Positions 8,358 to 16,939 of a DNA stretch of 64,000 nucleotides are shown here, in pieces. Both the position numbers and the translations under genes were made by a program. Each line of letters begins with the position of its first letter. Within the stretch, counting starts at the first letter, position 1. A model generated the notes under the pieces. It was not told the origin of the DNA. It saw only the letters and a list, made by a program, of their open reading frames with translations, and ran no database searches. Source of the stretch: Desulfosporosinus orientis DSM 765 (GTDB lineage Bacteria > Bacillota > Desulfitobacteriia > Desulfitobacteriales > Desulfitobacteriaceae); contig NC_016584.1 in assembly GCF_000235605.1 (NCBI RefSeq), positions 3,460,001-3,524,000 of the forward strand, given 5' to 3'.

Positions 8358-9524
8358 TTAAGCAAGTTTTAAGGCCTTGTTAAAACAGTCAATGGCGATA
8401 TCCAACTTATCCATTTGCTCATAGATGTTTCCCAGCAGGGCCCATCCTGCTGAATGATGGGGATCGATTTTCAAGAGTTTATTGACCAAATCAATGCTTT
8501 CCTGCCAATTCCCTTTGCGAGTGAGGCAGACGCTCAGATTGTAGAGAATCAAGGGATGATCCGGAGCCAGTTCTAATGCTTCCCGGTAATACTCTGCAGC
8601 CTTTCTGGTCCGTCCTTGATGAACCAGAGTAAAGGCTAGATTGTTCAGCAAGATGGGGTCTTTTGGGTAAATATTTTTTGCACGTTCCAGTAAGGTTAAA
8701 GCATCTTGAGTCCGGCCCAGATTTTGATAGACTGCCGCCAGATTATTCAAGCTGTCATAATGATCCGGTTCATATTTCAGCGTATACTTATAGTACTGAA
8801 TTCCTTTCTTCGTATCTCCATTTTGGACATAACAATAGGCTAACCTGGCTGCCAAATCGGGAGTAGCTCCAAAGCGCAAGGCCTTTTCATAGCTTTCGCA
8901 GGCATCTTTCATCTGATCCAAAAGCAAATGCATTTCTGCTTTCATTTCCCAATACATAGCTTCCCGAGGCCGGAGCAGGCAGCATCCTTGAAAACACCTT
9001 AATGCTTCCAGGTATTCTTCATGATAAGCGTAAATTGTGCCCAAACGATAATTGGTTTCAGCATTCTGAGGGTCTGCTCTCATGGAATTATCTAAGGCTT
9101 TAATTCCTTCCCGCCAATCTCCCAGTTCCAATTGGCAATCGGCCAACAAGTCCCAATACTTGGCGACCTGTGGTTTTACCTTAATCGCTTCCTCCACCTT
9201 TTCCTTGGCCTGGGGAATGAGAGCTTGGCCAAGATAACACTTAGCGAGCAAATAGCTAATCTCCGCTGAATCCTCCTGAGAATCACATTCCATCCGTTCT
9301 AAATACTCCCGGGCTTCTTGTAAAGCTTGAACGTCAATCAAATAGCCTGCTTCCTTCAGACGCGGCTTCGATGATTCTTGTTTTAAAAGGTTTACCCAAC
9401 TTTGAATAGCTGCATCGGTTTTGCCCAAGCGATGCTGCCATTGGGCTTGCAGGGAACTCCACAAATAAGAACTTTGCAGAGAGGGCCTTTTTTGTTTACC
9501 AGCAGAAGCCAGTGGTAGAGCCAT
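8358..9524 (-). CDS. Tetratricopeptide repeat protein
   Basis: This 388-residue protein is built almost entirely of TPR helix pairs, about nine or ten. Repeats such as YWDLLADCQLELGDWREGI, NNLAAVYQNLGRTQDALTLL and LLGNIYEQMDKLDIAIDCF show the canonical W/L/G/Y/A/P spacing. No signal peptide or membrane segment is seen, so it is probably a cytoplasmic scaffold. It stands alone between the que operon and fur, with its own terminator. The partner is unknown. Confidence 0.85.
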   Translation of the reverse strand: MALPLASAGKQKRPSLQSSYLWSSLQAQWQHRLGKTDAAIQSWVNLLKQESSKPRLKEAGYLIDVQALQEAREYLERMECDSQEDSAEISYLLAKCYLGQALIPQAKEKVEEAIKVKPQVAKYWDLLADCQLELGDWREGIKALDNSMRADPQNAETNYRLGTIYAYHEEYLEALRCFQGCCLLRPREAMYWEMKAEMHLLLDQMKDACESYEKALRFGATPDLAARLAYCYVQNGDTKKGIQYYKYTLKYEPDHYDSLNNLAAVYQNLGRTQDALTLLERAKNIYPKDPILLNNLAFTLVHQGRTRKAAEYYREALELAPDHPLILYNLSVCLTRKGNWQESIDLVNKLLKIDPHHSAGWALLGNIYEQMDKLDIAIDCFNKALKLA

Positions 9525-9730
9525 AGAATCCGCCCCTTTTACTTATTTTTCCATATTTAGATTCTCGCTTCCTATGGCTTTCCCCTTCTACTTAGACCAA
9601 GAATCGCACGTCAAATGCCTAGCAAATGCGCGCTAATTCGTAAAATGACGCATAGAATGCTGCTTCCCTCGTCAGATTACAGACTTTTCCAGACCCTTTT
9701 CATGATTATTTCTCACAAAAATTATTAAAA

Positions 9731-9757
9731 ATAAAAAAAGAAGCGCATTAATGCGCC
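9731..9757 (-). terminator. Terminator overlapping the fur stop codon
   Basis: The palindrome GCGCATTAATGCGC (9743-9756) is followed on the minus strand by TTCTTTTTTTAT. The TAA stop of the Fur-family gene lies inside the hairpin. Confidence 0.85.
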
Positions 9758-10197
9758 TCTCCACAACGATGACAATATCCGTAAAACTTTAAATCATGGT
9801 CCATAATCTTAAACTTATTGCGCTTGACGATAACGGCCTCAAGAGATTCTAATAAATCATCATCAAATTCCGAGACATTCCCGCAGCCTAAACAGATCAG
9901 GTGATGGTGGTGATGATGCTCATCCTGCCGGCTAAATTCATAACGGCTGCGACCATCTCCAAAATCATTTTTCAGCAGAATTCCTATTTCCGCCAAAATG
10001 TCCAGGGTACGATAAACCGTTGCTAAACCGATTTCCGGATTTTGGTGTTTGACCAGCATGTACACTTCTTCGGCACTCAGGTGACTGTCAACATTCTCCA
10101 GAAAGGTCTGTAATATTGTCTGACGCTGGGGGGTTAACTTATAGGAGCGGTTGCGCAATAAATTGCAAATACTTTCGAAAGTTTTTACTTCCTCCAC
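9748..10197 (-). CDS. Fur-family transcriptional regulator
   Basis: This is a metal-responsive DNA-binding repressor of 149 residues. An N-terminal winged helix includes LTPQRQTIL and GLATVYRTLDIL. A dimerisation and metal domain follows, with the run of six histidines in DEHHHHHHLICLGCG and a second Cys pair in CHRCG, forming a CXXC...CXXC structural zinc site. The start is GTG with GGAGG 10 nt upstream. The sequence cannot by itself say whether it is Fur, PerR or Zur. The HHHHHHxxCxxCG arrangement occurs in Fur and Zur as well. Confidence 0.9.
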   Translation of the reverse strand: MEEVKTFESICNLLRNRSYKLTPQRQTILQTFLENVDSHLSAEEVYMLVKHQNPEIGLATVYRTLDILAEIGILLKNDFGDGRSRYEFSRQDEHHHHHHLICLGCGNVSEFDDDLLESLEAVIVKRNKFKIMDHDLKFYGYCHRCGEAH

Positions 10198-10262
10198 TTC
10201 TCGCCCACCTCCATATATTACCTATTATATGATAATGCCAATCTTTTGCAAGTTATTTATTG

Positions 10263-11540
10263 CTAATTTCGATTAAACACTTCAAATACAGCAAATTTTA
10301 AATAATCTGTTTCATTGCTGCCCAATAAAACGGGATGATCAACCCCTGCCCTTCGAAATTCCACAAGCCTCAGTACTTTATGAGCGTCGGCAGCCGCTTC
10401 CTGAAGCATGCTTAAAAAACGATCAGCACTTAAGTGGTATGAACAGGAGGCACTCACTAATATTCCTCCCTCACGTACTAATTTCATACCTTGAAGATTG
10501 ATCTCTTTATACCCCCGGACAGCCCCTTCAAGAGATTGGCGGTTTTTAGCAAAAGCCGGAGGGTCTAGAATAACCACATCCCAAGCCTTTTTTTCTTTAA
10601 CTTGGTCTCTTAAAAAATCAAAGGCATTGACTGCAAAAAACTCTGTTCGATGCAGGAAACCGTTGAGCAAAGCATTGTTCTTCGCCATCTCCACTGCCCT
10701 TTCGGAGATATCCACACAAGCAACCTTTTTGGCACCATATAGGCATGCATGAAGCATAAAAGAACCTGTATGGGAAAAACAATCCAGCACTTCAGCCCCA
10801 TCCCAAAAGGGATTTTTAATGAGCTTTCCTTTCTTATCAAAAGGTTGTCCATTCTCCCCAATCTCAATACCCCGGCCGGCTCCCCACCCTGTCATGAAGG
10901 GTTTTAAAGCCGCTCTGTTTTCCCGCTGATCAAAAAAATAACCCGTTTTCTGTCCCTCAGCCACATCTACCAAAATTCGCAGCCCATTTTCAATCACTGT
11001 CACCTTGGTATCAAAGGGCTGCTCAACAAAGCCTTCTCTTTCCGGAAGTCCTTCCAGCTTTCTGACGGGAACATCGCTTCGTTCATATATGCCTCTGGGC
11101 TTAAAAAGCCGGGTTATGGCATTATAAACCCATTGCCGTCGTACTTCAACCCCTAAAGAAAGAATTTGCACAACGAAAACATCTTCATACTTATCGATGA
11201 TTAGCCCTGGGAGAAAATCTGCTTCACCGTGGACCACCCGACAGGATGTTGCATCAGGTATCAGCCGTTCTCTCCGTTTCCAGGCTTGTTTAATTTTTTC
11301 TAAAAATAGCCCTTCATTAACCTCAGCAGCAGAATAGGTTAAAACCCGGATAATCAGTTGAGATTCGGGATTAAAAAACCCTTGAGCCAAAAAATGCCCC
11401 TCATGATTGAAAACTTCTATAATATCTCCAGCCTGTGGATCCCCTTCTATTTTATCAATCTCACCGGGAAAAACCCACGGATGTCCTTGTTCCAGTCGTT
11501 TTTTACGATGTTTCTTTAGAAACGCTTTAGGAGCCGCCAT
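10263..11540 (-). CDS. RlmI/RlmK-like rRNA cytosine methyltransferase
   Basis: This is a class I SAM-dependent methyltransferase with an N-terminal PUA domain (about residues 5-80, with HPWVFPGEI). A central domain holds the YFFDQREN motif, and the catalytic Rossmann domain holds VLDCFSHTGSF and the DPPAFAK target-base motif. RlmI makes 23S rRNA m5C. At 425 residues it is about 30 longer than E. coli RlmI, because of an insert before VLDCF rich in Gly and Lys (GWGAGRGIEIGENGQPFDKK). GAGG lies before the ATG. It is monocistronic. Confidence 0.88.
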   Translation of the reverse strand: MAAPKAFLKKHRKKRLEQGHPWVFPGEIDKIEGDPQAGDIIEVFNHEGHFLAQGFFNPESQLIIRVLTYSAAEVNEGLFLEKIKQAWKRRERLIPDATSCRVVHGEADFLPGLIIDKYEDVFVVQILSLGVEVRRQWVYNAITRLFKPRGIYERSDVPVRKLEGLPEREGFVEQPFDTKVTVIENGLRILVDVAEGQKTGYFFDQRENRAALKPFMTGWGAGRGIEIGENGQPFDKKGKLIKNPFWDGAEVLDCFSHTGSFMLHACLYGAKKVACVDISERAVEMAKNNALLNGFLHRTEFFAVNAFDFLRDQVKEKKAWDVVILDPPAFAKNRQSLEGAVRGYKEINLQGMKLVREGGILVSASCSYHLSADRFLSMLQEAAADAHKVLRLVEFRRAGVDHPVLLGSNETDYLKFAVFEVFNRN

Positions 11541-11599
11541 TTTATTTCCTCGCTTTCAGTCTGCCCTTTAATAAGTATGTCCTTCGTACTATACCTCGA

Positions 11600-11640
11600 A
11601 AATGAAAGAAAAGGAAGCTTTCACTTCCTTTTGTTCATTT
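11600..11640 (-). terminator. Terminator after the Tyr/Pro-rich peptide gene
   Basis: AAAAGGAAG and CTTCCTTTT form the core of a 16-bp stem with one mismatch and a 6-nt loop, ending in a T-rich minus strand. It separates the small peptide gene from the downstream methyltransferase gene. Confidence 0.7.
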
Positions 11641-11662
11641 TCCGAATAATATTGGCAAGATT

Positions 11663-11791
11663 TTAATAATAGGGATACGGGGGGTAAGGATAAGGATAGG
11701 GGTAGTATCCGGCACGATAAGGAACATATCTGGGTGCAGTATACCTGCCTAAACCAAAACCCAAAGCAAAGGGAATGATACCAAAGAACAT
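11663..11791 (-). CDS. 42-residue Tyr/Pro-rich small membrane peptide
   Basis: A short ORF has AAGGAG 8 nt before its ATG. It starts with a hydrophobic, Gly-rich segment (MFFGIIPFALGFGLG). The second half is almost only Tyr, Pro, Arg and Gly, ending PYPYPYPPYPYY. It has its own terminator. I know no family by name. Tyr/Pro-rich tails with an N-terminal hydrophobic anchor are seen in small spore-coat or envelope proteins of Firmicutes, so a surface or coat role is a guess. Confidence 0.6.
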   Translation of the reverse strand: MFFGIIPFALGFGLGRYTAPRYVPYRAGYYPYPYPYPPYPYY

Positions 11792-11896
11792 AAGAGCCAC
11801 TCCTTCCTGAATGAGATATTCAATTCTCATTTCAGTATATGGTAAATTATGCCTCTTTGGTGAACGGACGAGCTGCCCTTTCTCTATGACTCTCCG

Positions 11897-12136
11897 TTAG
11901 GAAAGCCGGTCTCTTAAAACATCCACGATTTCCTCGGCACTCCGTCCTGCTGCATTAATAACCGGCAATTTATCGTCCCATTGGGGTAAAAAGATATCTT
12001 TGCCATCACCTTTGACGACAACCGCCCTTACGTTTTTAAACGGCGGTCCTTCCAGTGGAGAGGTTTTAAATCCTGCACTATGCAGGGCTTGAACCACATT
12101 CCCCAGTCCATCTTCAACAGCAATTGTTGTATACAT
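11897..12136 (-). CDS. YkuS-family protein (UPF0180)
   Basis: This 79-residue soluble protein of unknown function has the pattern MYTTIAVEDGLGNVVQAL near the N terminus and INAAGRSAEEIVDVL near the end, as in Bacillus YkuS. The ATG at 12136 is preferred to a TTG at 12154, because GGAGG lies 11 nt before it and family members start at that point. It follows the M28 peptidase on the same strand but shows no clear operon partner. Confidence 0.78.
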   Translation of the reverse strand: MYTTIAVEDGLGNVVQALHSAGFKTSPLEGPPFKNVRAVVVKGDGKDIFLPQWDDKLPVINAAGRSAEEIVDVLRDRLS

Positions 12137-12206
12137 AGTTTCACCTTCCTCCAAATTACCCTTAGAGTTCCCGAATCTTTAACAAGCTATGCAAGGCTAA
12201 GTTTCC

Positions 12207-14522
12207 TTAAAATTTGAAAAAGTCCCTGTACCACACCTGATAATCGACGGAGGAAAGAGGGTATTGGATTTGTATCCGGGGGTTGGAATCAGAAAACATT
12301 CCTTCAACTGAACAAGATACGACACCCTGGGTTTCCACAGCCAGTTGGATGGAATTCTTTTGAGGAGGAGTTCTCTGCAGGATAATGGAGTACTTCCCAC
12401 TGGGGTTTTGCACGCCTACTAATTGCAATTTTCTGGGGAGTTTTGCCATGGGCAAATACTCGTCGGTATGCACTGTGAAGGGTTTATCACTTTCTAAGCG
12501 GACACGGGTTAAGTATGGTTCCCGGGAATAATTAAGGATGATTGAAATTATCAGGTTTCTTTTCTCGTTTTTTATGGTTTCCACCATAGAAGCTTTAACA
12601 TTCATAGGTGGTTTTTCATTAAGTATGGGCACATAGATACTCTTGCCTGGCTCTCCGCTTAGATCTGTAATTATTTTCTCTGGCAAATCTTCCTCCGAAA
12701 AAACATGGACTTTTCCATCTGTCGTACCGGACCACTCTTCCTGAACAACGATAATCTGAGGATAATCCATGGAATAAGCCGGTACTAAGCCGAGAGACAG
12801 TAATAACAGCAAGACCACAGCCAAAGCGGGTTTTCTGGCAAGTTTCAGCCACATCTTTAGATGTTGAGCCTTTGTGATACCAGCATGCAGTAATCCTAAG
12901 ACAAAAGGAATCAGCAATACACAGTAAATTCCAAGAAAAATTGGGAAATAATGATGAATTGTTTGATAATAACTAATCCATTGCTGTGAATTAAACAATT
13001 CAAAATGCATCCAGATCAAGAAATATGGACCGATCAAAGCCAGGATAATACTTGGTAAGAAGAATTGAAGGTTTAGGCACAGCAGCCAAAACATAAAAGG
13101 AAACGCCAGATCGATACGAATGAGGGCCAAAACTAAGCTAATCCCCAGAAGCCAGATAACACCGATAACCCAATAAAGTTTGGGATCACGCACCAAAGGC
13201 AGCTTATGAAGCCAGCTGGCCAAAATGATAAAAACCCCCAAGGCAATTCCCAGCCTGGCAATAACGAATAATAAGGGGTGTGCATAATATAAGAGTTCCG
13301 TCTGCTTAAACCAGCTCCAAGCCAGCTCTCCTGCACTGCTTATGAGAAGGACGATCACACTGAGGAATAAAGCCGCTCCAATAATCACCAAAACACCAAC
13401 CACTTGTTTCCAGTGGAGTTTTTGCAGCGAACTGTTTCGATAAAACCGGATCAGCATCAAAATGCTAAGTAAAAAGATTAGAACAGTGCACACTCTGATA
13501 CCAGAGCTGGGCATAATAAAAACATGTTTTCCCATCTGAAAAGGCAGGTATAGTTCATCCCATTCAGCCGGCCCTAAGGATTCAACCGTTACAGTCTTGA
13601 TTAAACGATGGGCAAAATCCCCTAACTGTTGAATATCTTCTAAGGAAACCCGATCCAGGCGATCTTCCGGACGATGAAAATACCCTTCGGGACGACCATA
13701 GATTCCTAAGCCAAGGGCGGGAATTCCTTTATCTAAGAATGGGCTGTAATCACTGGACCCTCCTTGAGAGCTGTCACGAGTCATGAGGATAAAATCACGG
13801 CTAACATGGAAAGAAATGTGGCTATTGGCTGCCAAAGCCGTGACTTGTTTAATTAACTCCGGCGGTGCAGATCGTTTTCCGGCAACATCAATTTCCAATG
13901 GACTTCCAACCATATCCAAATTAAGCATCCAGCGCACAGCTGACAAATCTGCTTGGGATGTAAAATATTGTGAGCCAACCAGCCCATACTCCTCTGCTCC
14001 AAAGAAGACAAACTGATAGGTTTCTTTGTGAGATACTTGACTCAAGACTCTGGCCAGCTCTAATAAGACCCCGACCCCGGAAGCATTATCCACAGCCCCG
14101 GGAGCATTAACTGTTGCCGAATCATAATGAGCACCGATAATAATCGTATCCGGGCTTGTTCCGGGCAATTCAGCGATTATGTTCTGACTGCTGATTAACT
14201 CCACCTGTTGTTCCTTTTGTAAAACAGATGTTTCCCTCACCACCACTTTGCTGAAAGGCTGATCCTTCACGTTCCAGCCATTTTGCTTTAAAACATAGGC
14301 AATATACTGTGCCGCTTTCAGCTCAGATTTACTTCCTGCCGGCCTCGGTCCTATCTTTTGAACAAGATGTTTCACATGTTCATAGGCTTTTTCTGCAGAA
14401 AACCCGGAAATTGAATTATCAAGGATCGGAGCAGCATGAAATTTTAAAGATACAAACCAAGGAATTGCGATTAAACTCAAGGCAAGGAATATAATGACCC
14501 CTTTAATTTTAGAATTCCTCAT
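12207..14522 (-). CDS. Membrane-anchored M28-family zinc aminopeptidase
   Basis: This 771-residue protein has three parts. A signal-anchor spans residues 8-27. An extracytoplasmic M28 peptidase domain (about 45-310) carries the zinc ligands in IIIGAHYDSA, GAVDNASGVG, FFGAEEYGLVGS and LNLDMVG, and the late His after YGRPEGYFHRPED. The last part is a polytopic membrane region (about 330-590, roughly eight helices) followed by an outer beta-rich tail. M28 enzymes of this layout resemble the ER aminopeptidase Fxna/Ermp1 plan. It diverges from the PLD lipoprotein gene. The substrate is unknown. Confidence 0.87.
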   Translation of the reverse strand: MRNSKIKGVIIFLALSLIAIPWFVSLKFHAAPILDNSISGFSAEKAYEHVKHLVQKIGPRPAGSKSELKAAQYIAYVLKQNGWNVKDQPFSKVVVRETSVLQKEQQVELISSQNIIAELPGTSPDTIIIGAHYDSATVNAPGAVDNASGVGVLLELARVLSQVSHKETYQFVFFGAEEYGLVGSQYFTSQADLSAVRWMLNLDMVGSPLEIDVAGKRSAPPELIKQVTALAANSHISFHVSRDFILMTRDSSQGGSSDYSPFLDKGIPALGLGIYGRPEGYFHRPEDRLDRVSLEDIQQLGDFAHRLIKTVTVESLGPAEWDELYLPFQMGKHVFIMPSSGIRVCTVLIFLLSILMLIRFYRNSSLQKLHWKQVVGVLVIIGAALFLSVIVLLISSAGELAWSWFKQTELLYYAHPLLFVIARLGIALGVFIILASWLHKLPLVRDPKLYWVIGVIWLLGISLVLALIRIDLAFPFMFWLLCLNLQFFLPSIILALIGPYFLIWMHFELFNSQQWISYYQTIHHYFPIFLGIYCVLLIPFVLGLLHAGITKAQHLKMWLKLARKPALAVVLLLLLSLGLVPAYSMDYPQIIVVQEEWSGTTDGKVHVFSEEDLPEKIITDLSGEPGKSIYVPILNEKPPMNVKASMVETIKNEKRNLIISIILNYSREPYLTRVRLESDKPFTVHTDEYLPMAKLPRKLQLVGVQNPSGKYSIILQRTPPQKNSIQLAVETQGVVSCSVEGMFSDSNPRIQIQYPLSSVDYQVWYRDFFKF

Positions 14523-14656
14523 AGCGCATGCCCCTTTTAAAAATCAAAGTTTCCTTGCCAATTATTATGAAAAACTTCAGAGGGTTATGCCTACAAGGTT
14601 TTATGATCCAATCTCTATATGATATAATGAACCAACAATATTTACCTGGGAGAAGT

Positions 14657-15703
14657 ATGCGCATGTCAAAACGGAATTCCTTCCTTTCGCTAGTTATATT
14701 GCTGTTGCTTAGTGTGATCTTCTTAAGCGGTTGTACGCTTAAACTACCCGAACTTTTTCCTGAAGAAATTCCGGTATCTAACCTTCCTTCCGAATCACTG
14801 TTTATTGATAAAGAAGCGATCTATAGTCAAACTGTTAGTCTCATTAATTCTGCTCAAACCTCAATTTACGTTGAACAAGCGGTGTTTGATGATCCGCAGT
14901 TAATTCAAATGCTGATTACAAAATCCAATTCCGGGGTTGATGTTCGCGTTCTCCTCGATCAATGGCAAAAAGCTAATCGCGTAACTCTAGATCAATTAAA
15001 AAGTCAAAATGTCTCTGTTCAGTATTATCCGGCCCAAAAAGGTCAGATTAACCATACCAAATATCTTATTGTTGACCAGAAACGGGCCCTTATTTACGGT
15101 CCGGCCTGGACGGAGGAAGGTTTTCGCTCTCACGATCTAGCCGTAGAATTGTCGGGGCGATCAGCTTGGAAAGCCGCATCGGTCTTTTCTAAAGATTGGG
15201 AGTTTACCACGACGTTTTCCTTAGAAGACGTAGAAAAATCATCTCCTCTGCCTGACGACAACATTATCTTAGCGACCAATGCCAATGTAAGGCAGCAGCT
15301 TATAGAACATATCCAAGCCAGCACTAAATCCATCTGGATAGAAACCACGGAAATAACTGATCCTGACTTAAAAGATGCTCTCATAACCGCTGCTGAAAAC
15401 GGCTATGATGTGCGCCTTATTTTGGAACCTTCATTAACCACTAAAACACCAGTCACTGTCGAAGATTTGAGATCCAAAGGAGTTCAGATTCGCTTCTATC
15501 CCAGTGATCCGCCCTTAGGCATGAACTTAGTTATTTTCGACAACTCAGGTTTTATTCTTAGCAGTTCCGGCTGGACAAAGTATTCCTTTCTTGCTAACCA
15601 TGAATTTTCTGTAACCGTTCCTTCCCCTGCTGCTTCCCAAAAATTGGCAGATATGTTTAATCAGGATTGGGAAAAAAGTTCCGTGGCCAAGAAAGCCCAA
15701 TAA
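14657..15703 (+). CDS. Phospholipase D-like lipoprotein
   Basis: This is a secreted lipoprotein: a positively charged N terminus, a hydrophobic stretch and the lipobox LSGC at about residues 24-27. Two PLD-like repeats follow. The first has an intact HKD motif (HTKYLIVD). The second lacks HxK at the corresponding place (GMNLVIFDNSG), so a single-copy or dimeric active site is likely. An ORF start at 14528 is rejected, because a -10 element TATAAT lies at 14623-14628. Starts at 14657 and 14663 are both possible, with GGGAG at 14648. Possible nuclease or phospholipase activity is family inference. Confidence 0.82.
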   Translation: MRMSKRNSFLSLVILLLLSVIFLSGCTLKLPELFPEEIPVSNLPSESLFIDKEAIYSQTVSLINSAQTSIYVEQAVFDDPQLIQMLITKSNSGVDVRVLLDQWQKANRVTLDQLKSQNVSVQYYPAQKGQINHTKYLIVDQKRALIYGPAWTEEGFRSHDLAVELSGRSAWKAASVFSKDWEFTTTFSLEDVEKSSPLPDDNIILATNANVRQQLIEHIQASTKSIWIETTEITDPDLKDALITAAENGYDVRLILEPSLTTKTPVTVEDLRSKGVQIRFYPSDPPLGMNLVIFDNSGFILSSSGWTKYSFLANHEFSVTVPSPAASQKLADMFNQDWEKSSVAKKAQ

Positions 15704-15710
15704 GTCATTA

Positions 15711-15744
15711 AAAGGACAGGTGCCTCCCACCTGTCCTTTCTTTA
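15711..15744. terminator. Bidirectional terminator between PLD and phosphatase genes
   Basis: A 12-bp perfect stem (AAAGGACAGGTG with complement) has a 5-nt loop and is flanked by T-rich tails. It lies between convergent genes. Confidence 0.88.
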
Positions 15745-16362
15745 TTATGATTCATTTAAATGCTGGCAATCTCCTAAAATAAGGGGATTCCATTGGTCCT
15801 CTTCGACCTCCAAAATATTAAGAGCGGTATTATGCTGCCAAGGTGTTTTCGCCCATTCGTGAACACCGTATCCTAATGCTTTTGTAATGAGCAGTTTCAA
15901 GGTAACGCCATGGGTTACCAGACAGATGGTTTCATCTTTATGGGCTTGGATAATCTGCTGGGCAAAATCCCACGCCCTTTTTGTGACAAGTTCCATGTTC
16001 TCCCCACCCGGTGTGGTGACAAGATGAGGCTCAGAATCCCATATTTTAAAGATTTCCGGATTATTATTCCTTAAATCTTGCCATCTGCAGCCTTCCCACT
16101 CTCCAAATGAAAATTCTCGCAAAGCAGTGTTTAAGGTTAAGGTCTCCAGTCCAATCTCACGTCTTATCTCTTCTGCAGTATTAACTGCTCTGAGAGAATC
16201 ACTGGAATAAATATGGCTAATCCTCTCATCTTTAAGCCTTAAAGCTAAAGAGCGTGCTTGAAGCAAGCCTGTCTCCGTGAGGGGAGAATCCAAACTGCCT
16301 TGCACCCGTCCCTCGATATTCCATAATGTCTGACCATGTCGGGTTAAAATAATCCGAGTCAT
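15745..16362 (-). CDS. Histidine phosphatase family protein (CobC/PhoE-like)
   Basis: This 205-residue protein belongs to the phosphoglycerate-mutase-like branch. The phosphohistidine loop is ILTRHGQTLWN near the N terminus. The second conserved set includes the acidic REFSFGEWEG segment and the C-terminal CLVTHGVTL histidine. Substrates in the family range from sugar phosphates to alpha-ribazole phosphate. cobO lies 17 kb away, so the CobC role is possible but not shown by context. Confidence 0.85.
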   Translation of the reverse strand: MTRIILTRHGQTLWNIEGRVQGSLDSPLTETGLLQARSLALRLKDERISHIYSSDSLRAVNTAEEIRREIGLETLTLNTALREFSFGEWEGCRWQDLRNNNPEIFKIWDSEPHLVTTPGGENMELVTKRAWDFAQQIIQAHKDETICLVTHGVTLKLLITKALGYGVHEWAKTPWQHNTALNILEVEEDQWNPLILGDCQHLNES

Positions 16363-16684
16363 ATCTGCACTTCCTTTAAATGGTTAAAAAGCCATATCCT
16401 GCAAGCAAGCTAATTTGTGCGAAGACAGTGTCTTCGTGTGTCGCTCAGCATTCCGAGGCTCGCCCACTCGTGGCTGCGGGAGCTCCGCCAACCTCCCTGT
16501 AGTACCTGGAGTGAACCAGGCTCCGTATTCCCCGCAACCGCTTTGTGGGCTTTTATCGCCTCTCCATGCAATGGGTTCGCTCCTGTGGAAGAAGCTGCCC
16601 TATCTTTCGGGTCTACGGTTTTTTTCAATGCGTAGTTTTGGGGTGTTTTTTAAATATTAAAGTATGCACATTAACAAGATAGTA
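16363..16684. other. Gene-free stretch carrying the dispersed repeat
   Basis: No protein gene is supported here. A short palindrome (CGAAGACA/TGTCTTCG, 16420-16436) comes first, followed by repeat copy 1 (16447-16601) and then a T-rich stretch leading to the terminator of the ncRNA. Apparent frames on both strands are repeat translations. Confidence 0.7.
16447..16601 (+). repeat. Dispersed repeat, copy 1
   Basis: Two blocks match copy 2 at 53861-54081 in inverse orientation. Block A (16447-16484) is identical at 36 of 38 bases, and block B (16557-16601) at 44 of 45. The middle differs in length and sequence by about 66 bases. The element is GC-richer than its surroundings and sits in the gap between a phosphatase gene and the probable 6S RNA. 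It carries no transposase. It is likely a structured, non-coding genomic repeat present more widely in this genome. Confidence 0.88.
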
Positions 16685-16714
16685 TGAAAAGGGCAGGGTA
16701 CAATCCCTGCCCTT
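16685..16714 (-). terminator. Terminator of the ncRNA
   Basis: The 10-bp GC-rich stem AAGGGCAGGG/CCCTGCCCTT with a 6-nt loop is followed by TT on the minus strand. Confidence 0.85.
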
Positions 16715-16888
16715 CCCCAACTTGCCGTAAGACTCCAGGTTTCTGACCCTGCTCTCGCAGGTGGGCGTTTAGTCCAAAGGTTCCAACTTCCCTTAACCGA
16801 AAGGGCTTGTTGTAGTAATCTGGCATTTAACTCCCTAGTCACAAATAGGATCAAAACCATGGCAGTCTATACGCACCAGCTAGGATAT
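16685..16888 (-). ncRNA. ssrS: Probable 6S RNA (SsrS-like)
   Basis: A promoter with an extended -10 box (TGATATAAT, 16895-16903) and a strong terminator bound a roughly 200-nt transcript without a sensible reading frame. That is the size of a 6S RNA. The sequence can form a long irregular hairpin, with pieces such as GCCCTTTCGGTTAAGGG and CACCTGCGAGAGCAGG in the central part. 6S RNA binds RNA polymerase in stationary phase. The evidence is transcript architecture plus general similarity; a covariance-model search would decide. Another ncRNA class is the alternative. Confidence 0.55.
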
Positions 16889-16894
16889 GTACAT

Positions 16895-16903
16895 ATTATA
16901 TCA
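16895..16903 (-). promoter_or_regulatory. Extended -10 promoter of the ncRNA
   Basis: TGA plus TATAAT on the minus strand places a transcription start near 16888. No good -35 box is seen at the normal distance, which fits extended -10 promoters. Confidence 0.55.
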
Positions 16904-16939
16904 CCAGATGATTAAAAAATCTCTAGCAAATCTTTGAAA

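Noticed and set aside
14528-14656. Longer N terminus of the PLD lipoprotein
   Set aside because: It would place 43 residues before the signal peptide and cover the promoter -10 box.
16410-16660. Overlapping ORFs of 72-81 codons in both directions
   Set aside because: They translate the dispersed repeat; similar translations appear at copy 2, with no RBS and no protein-like conservation.
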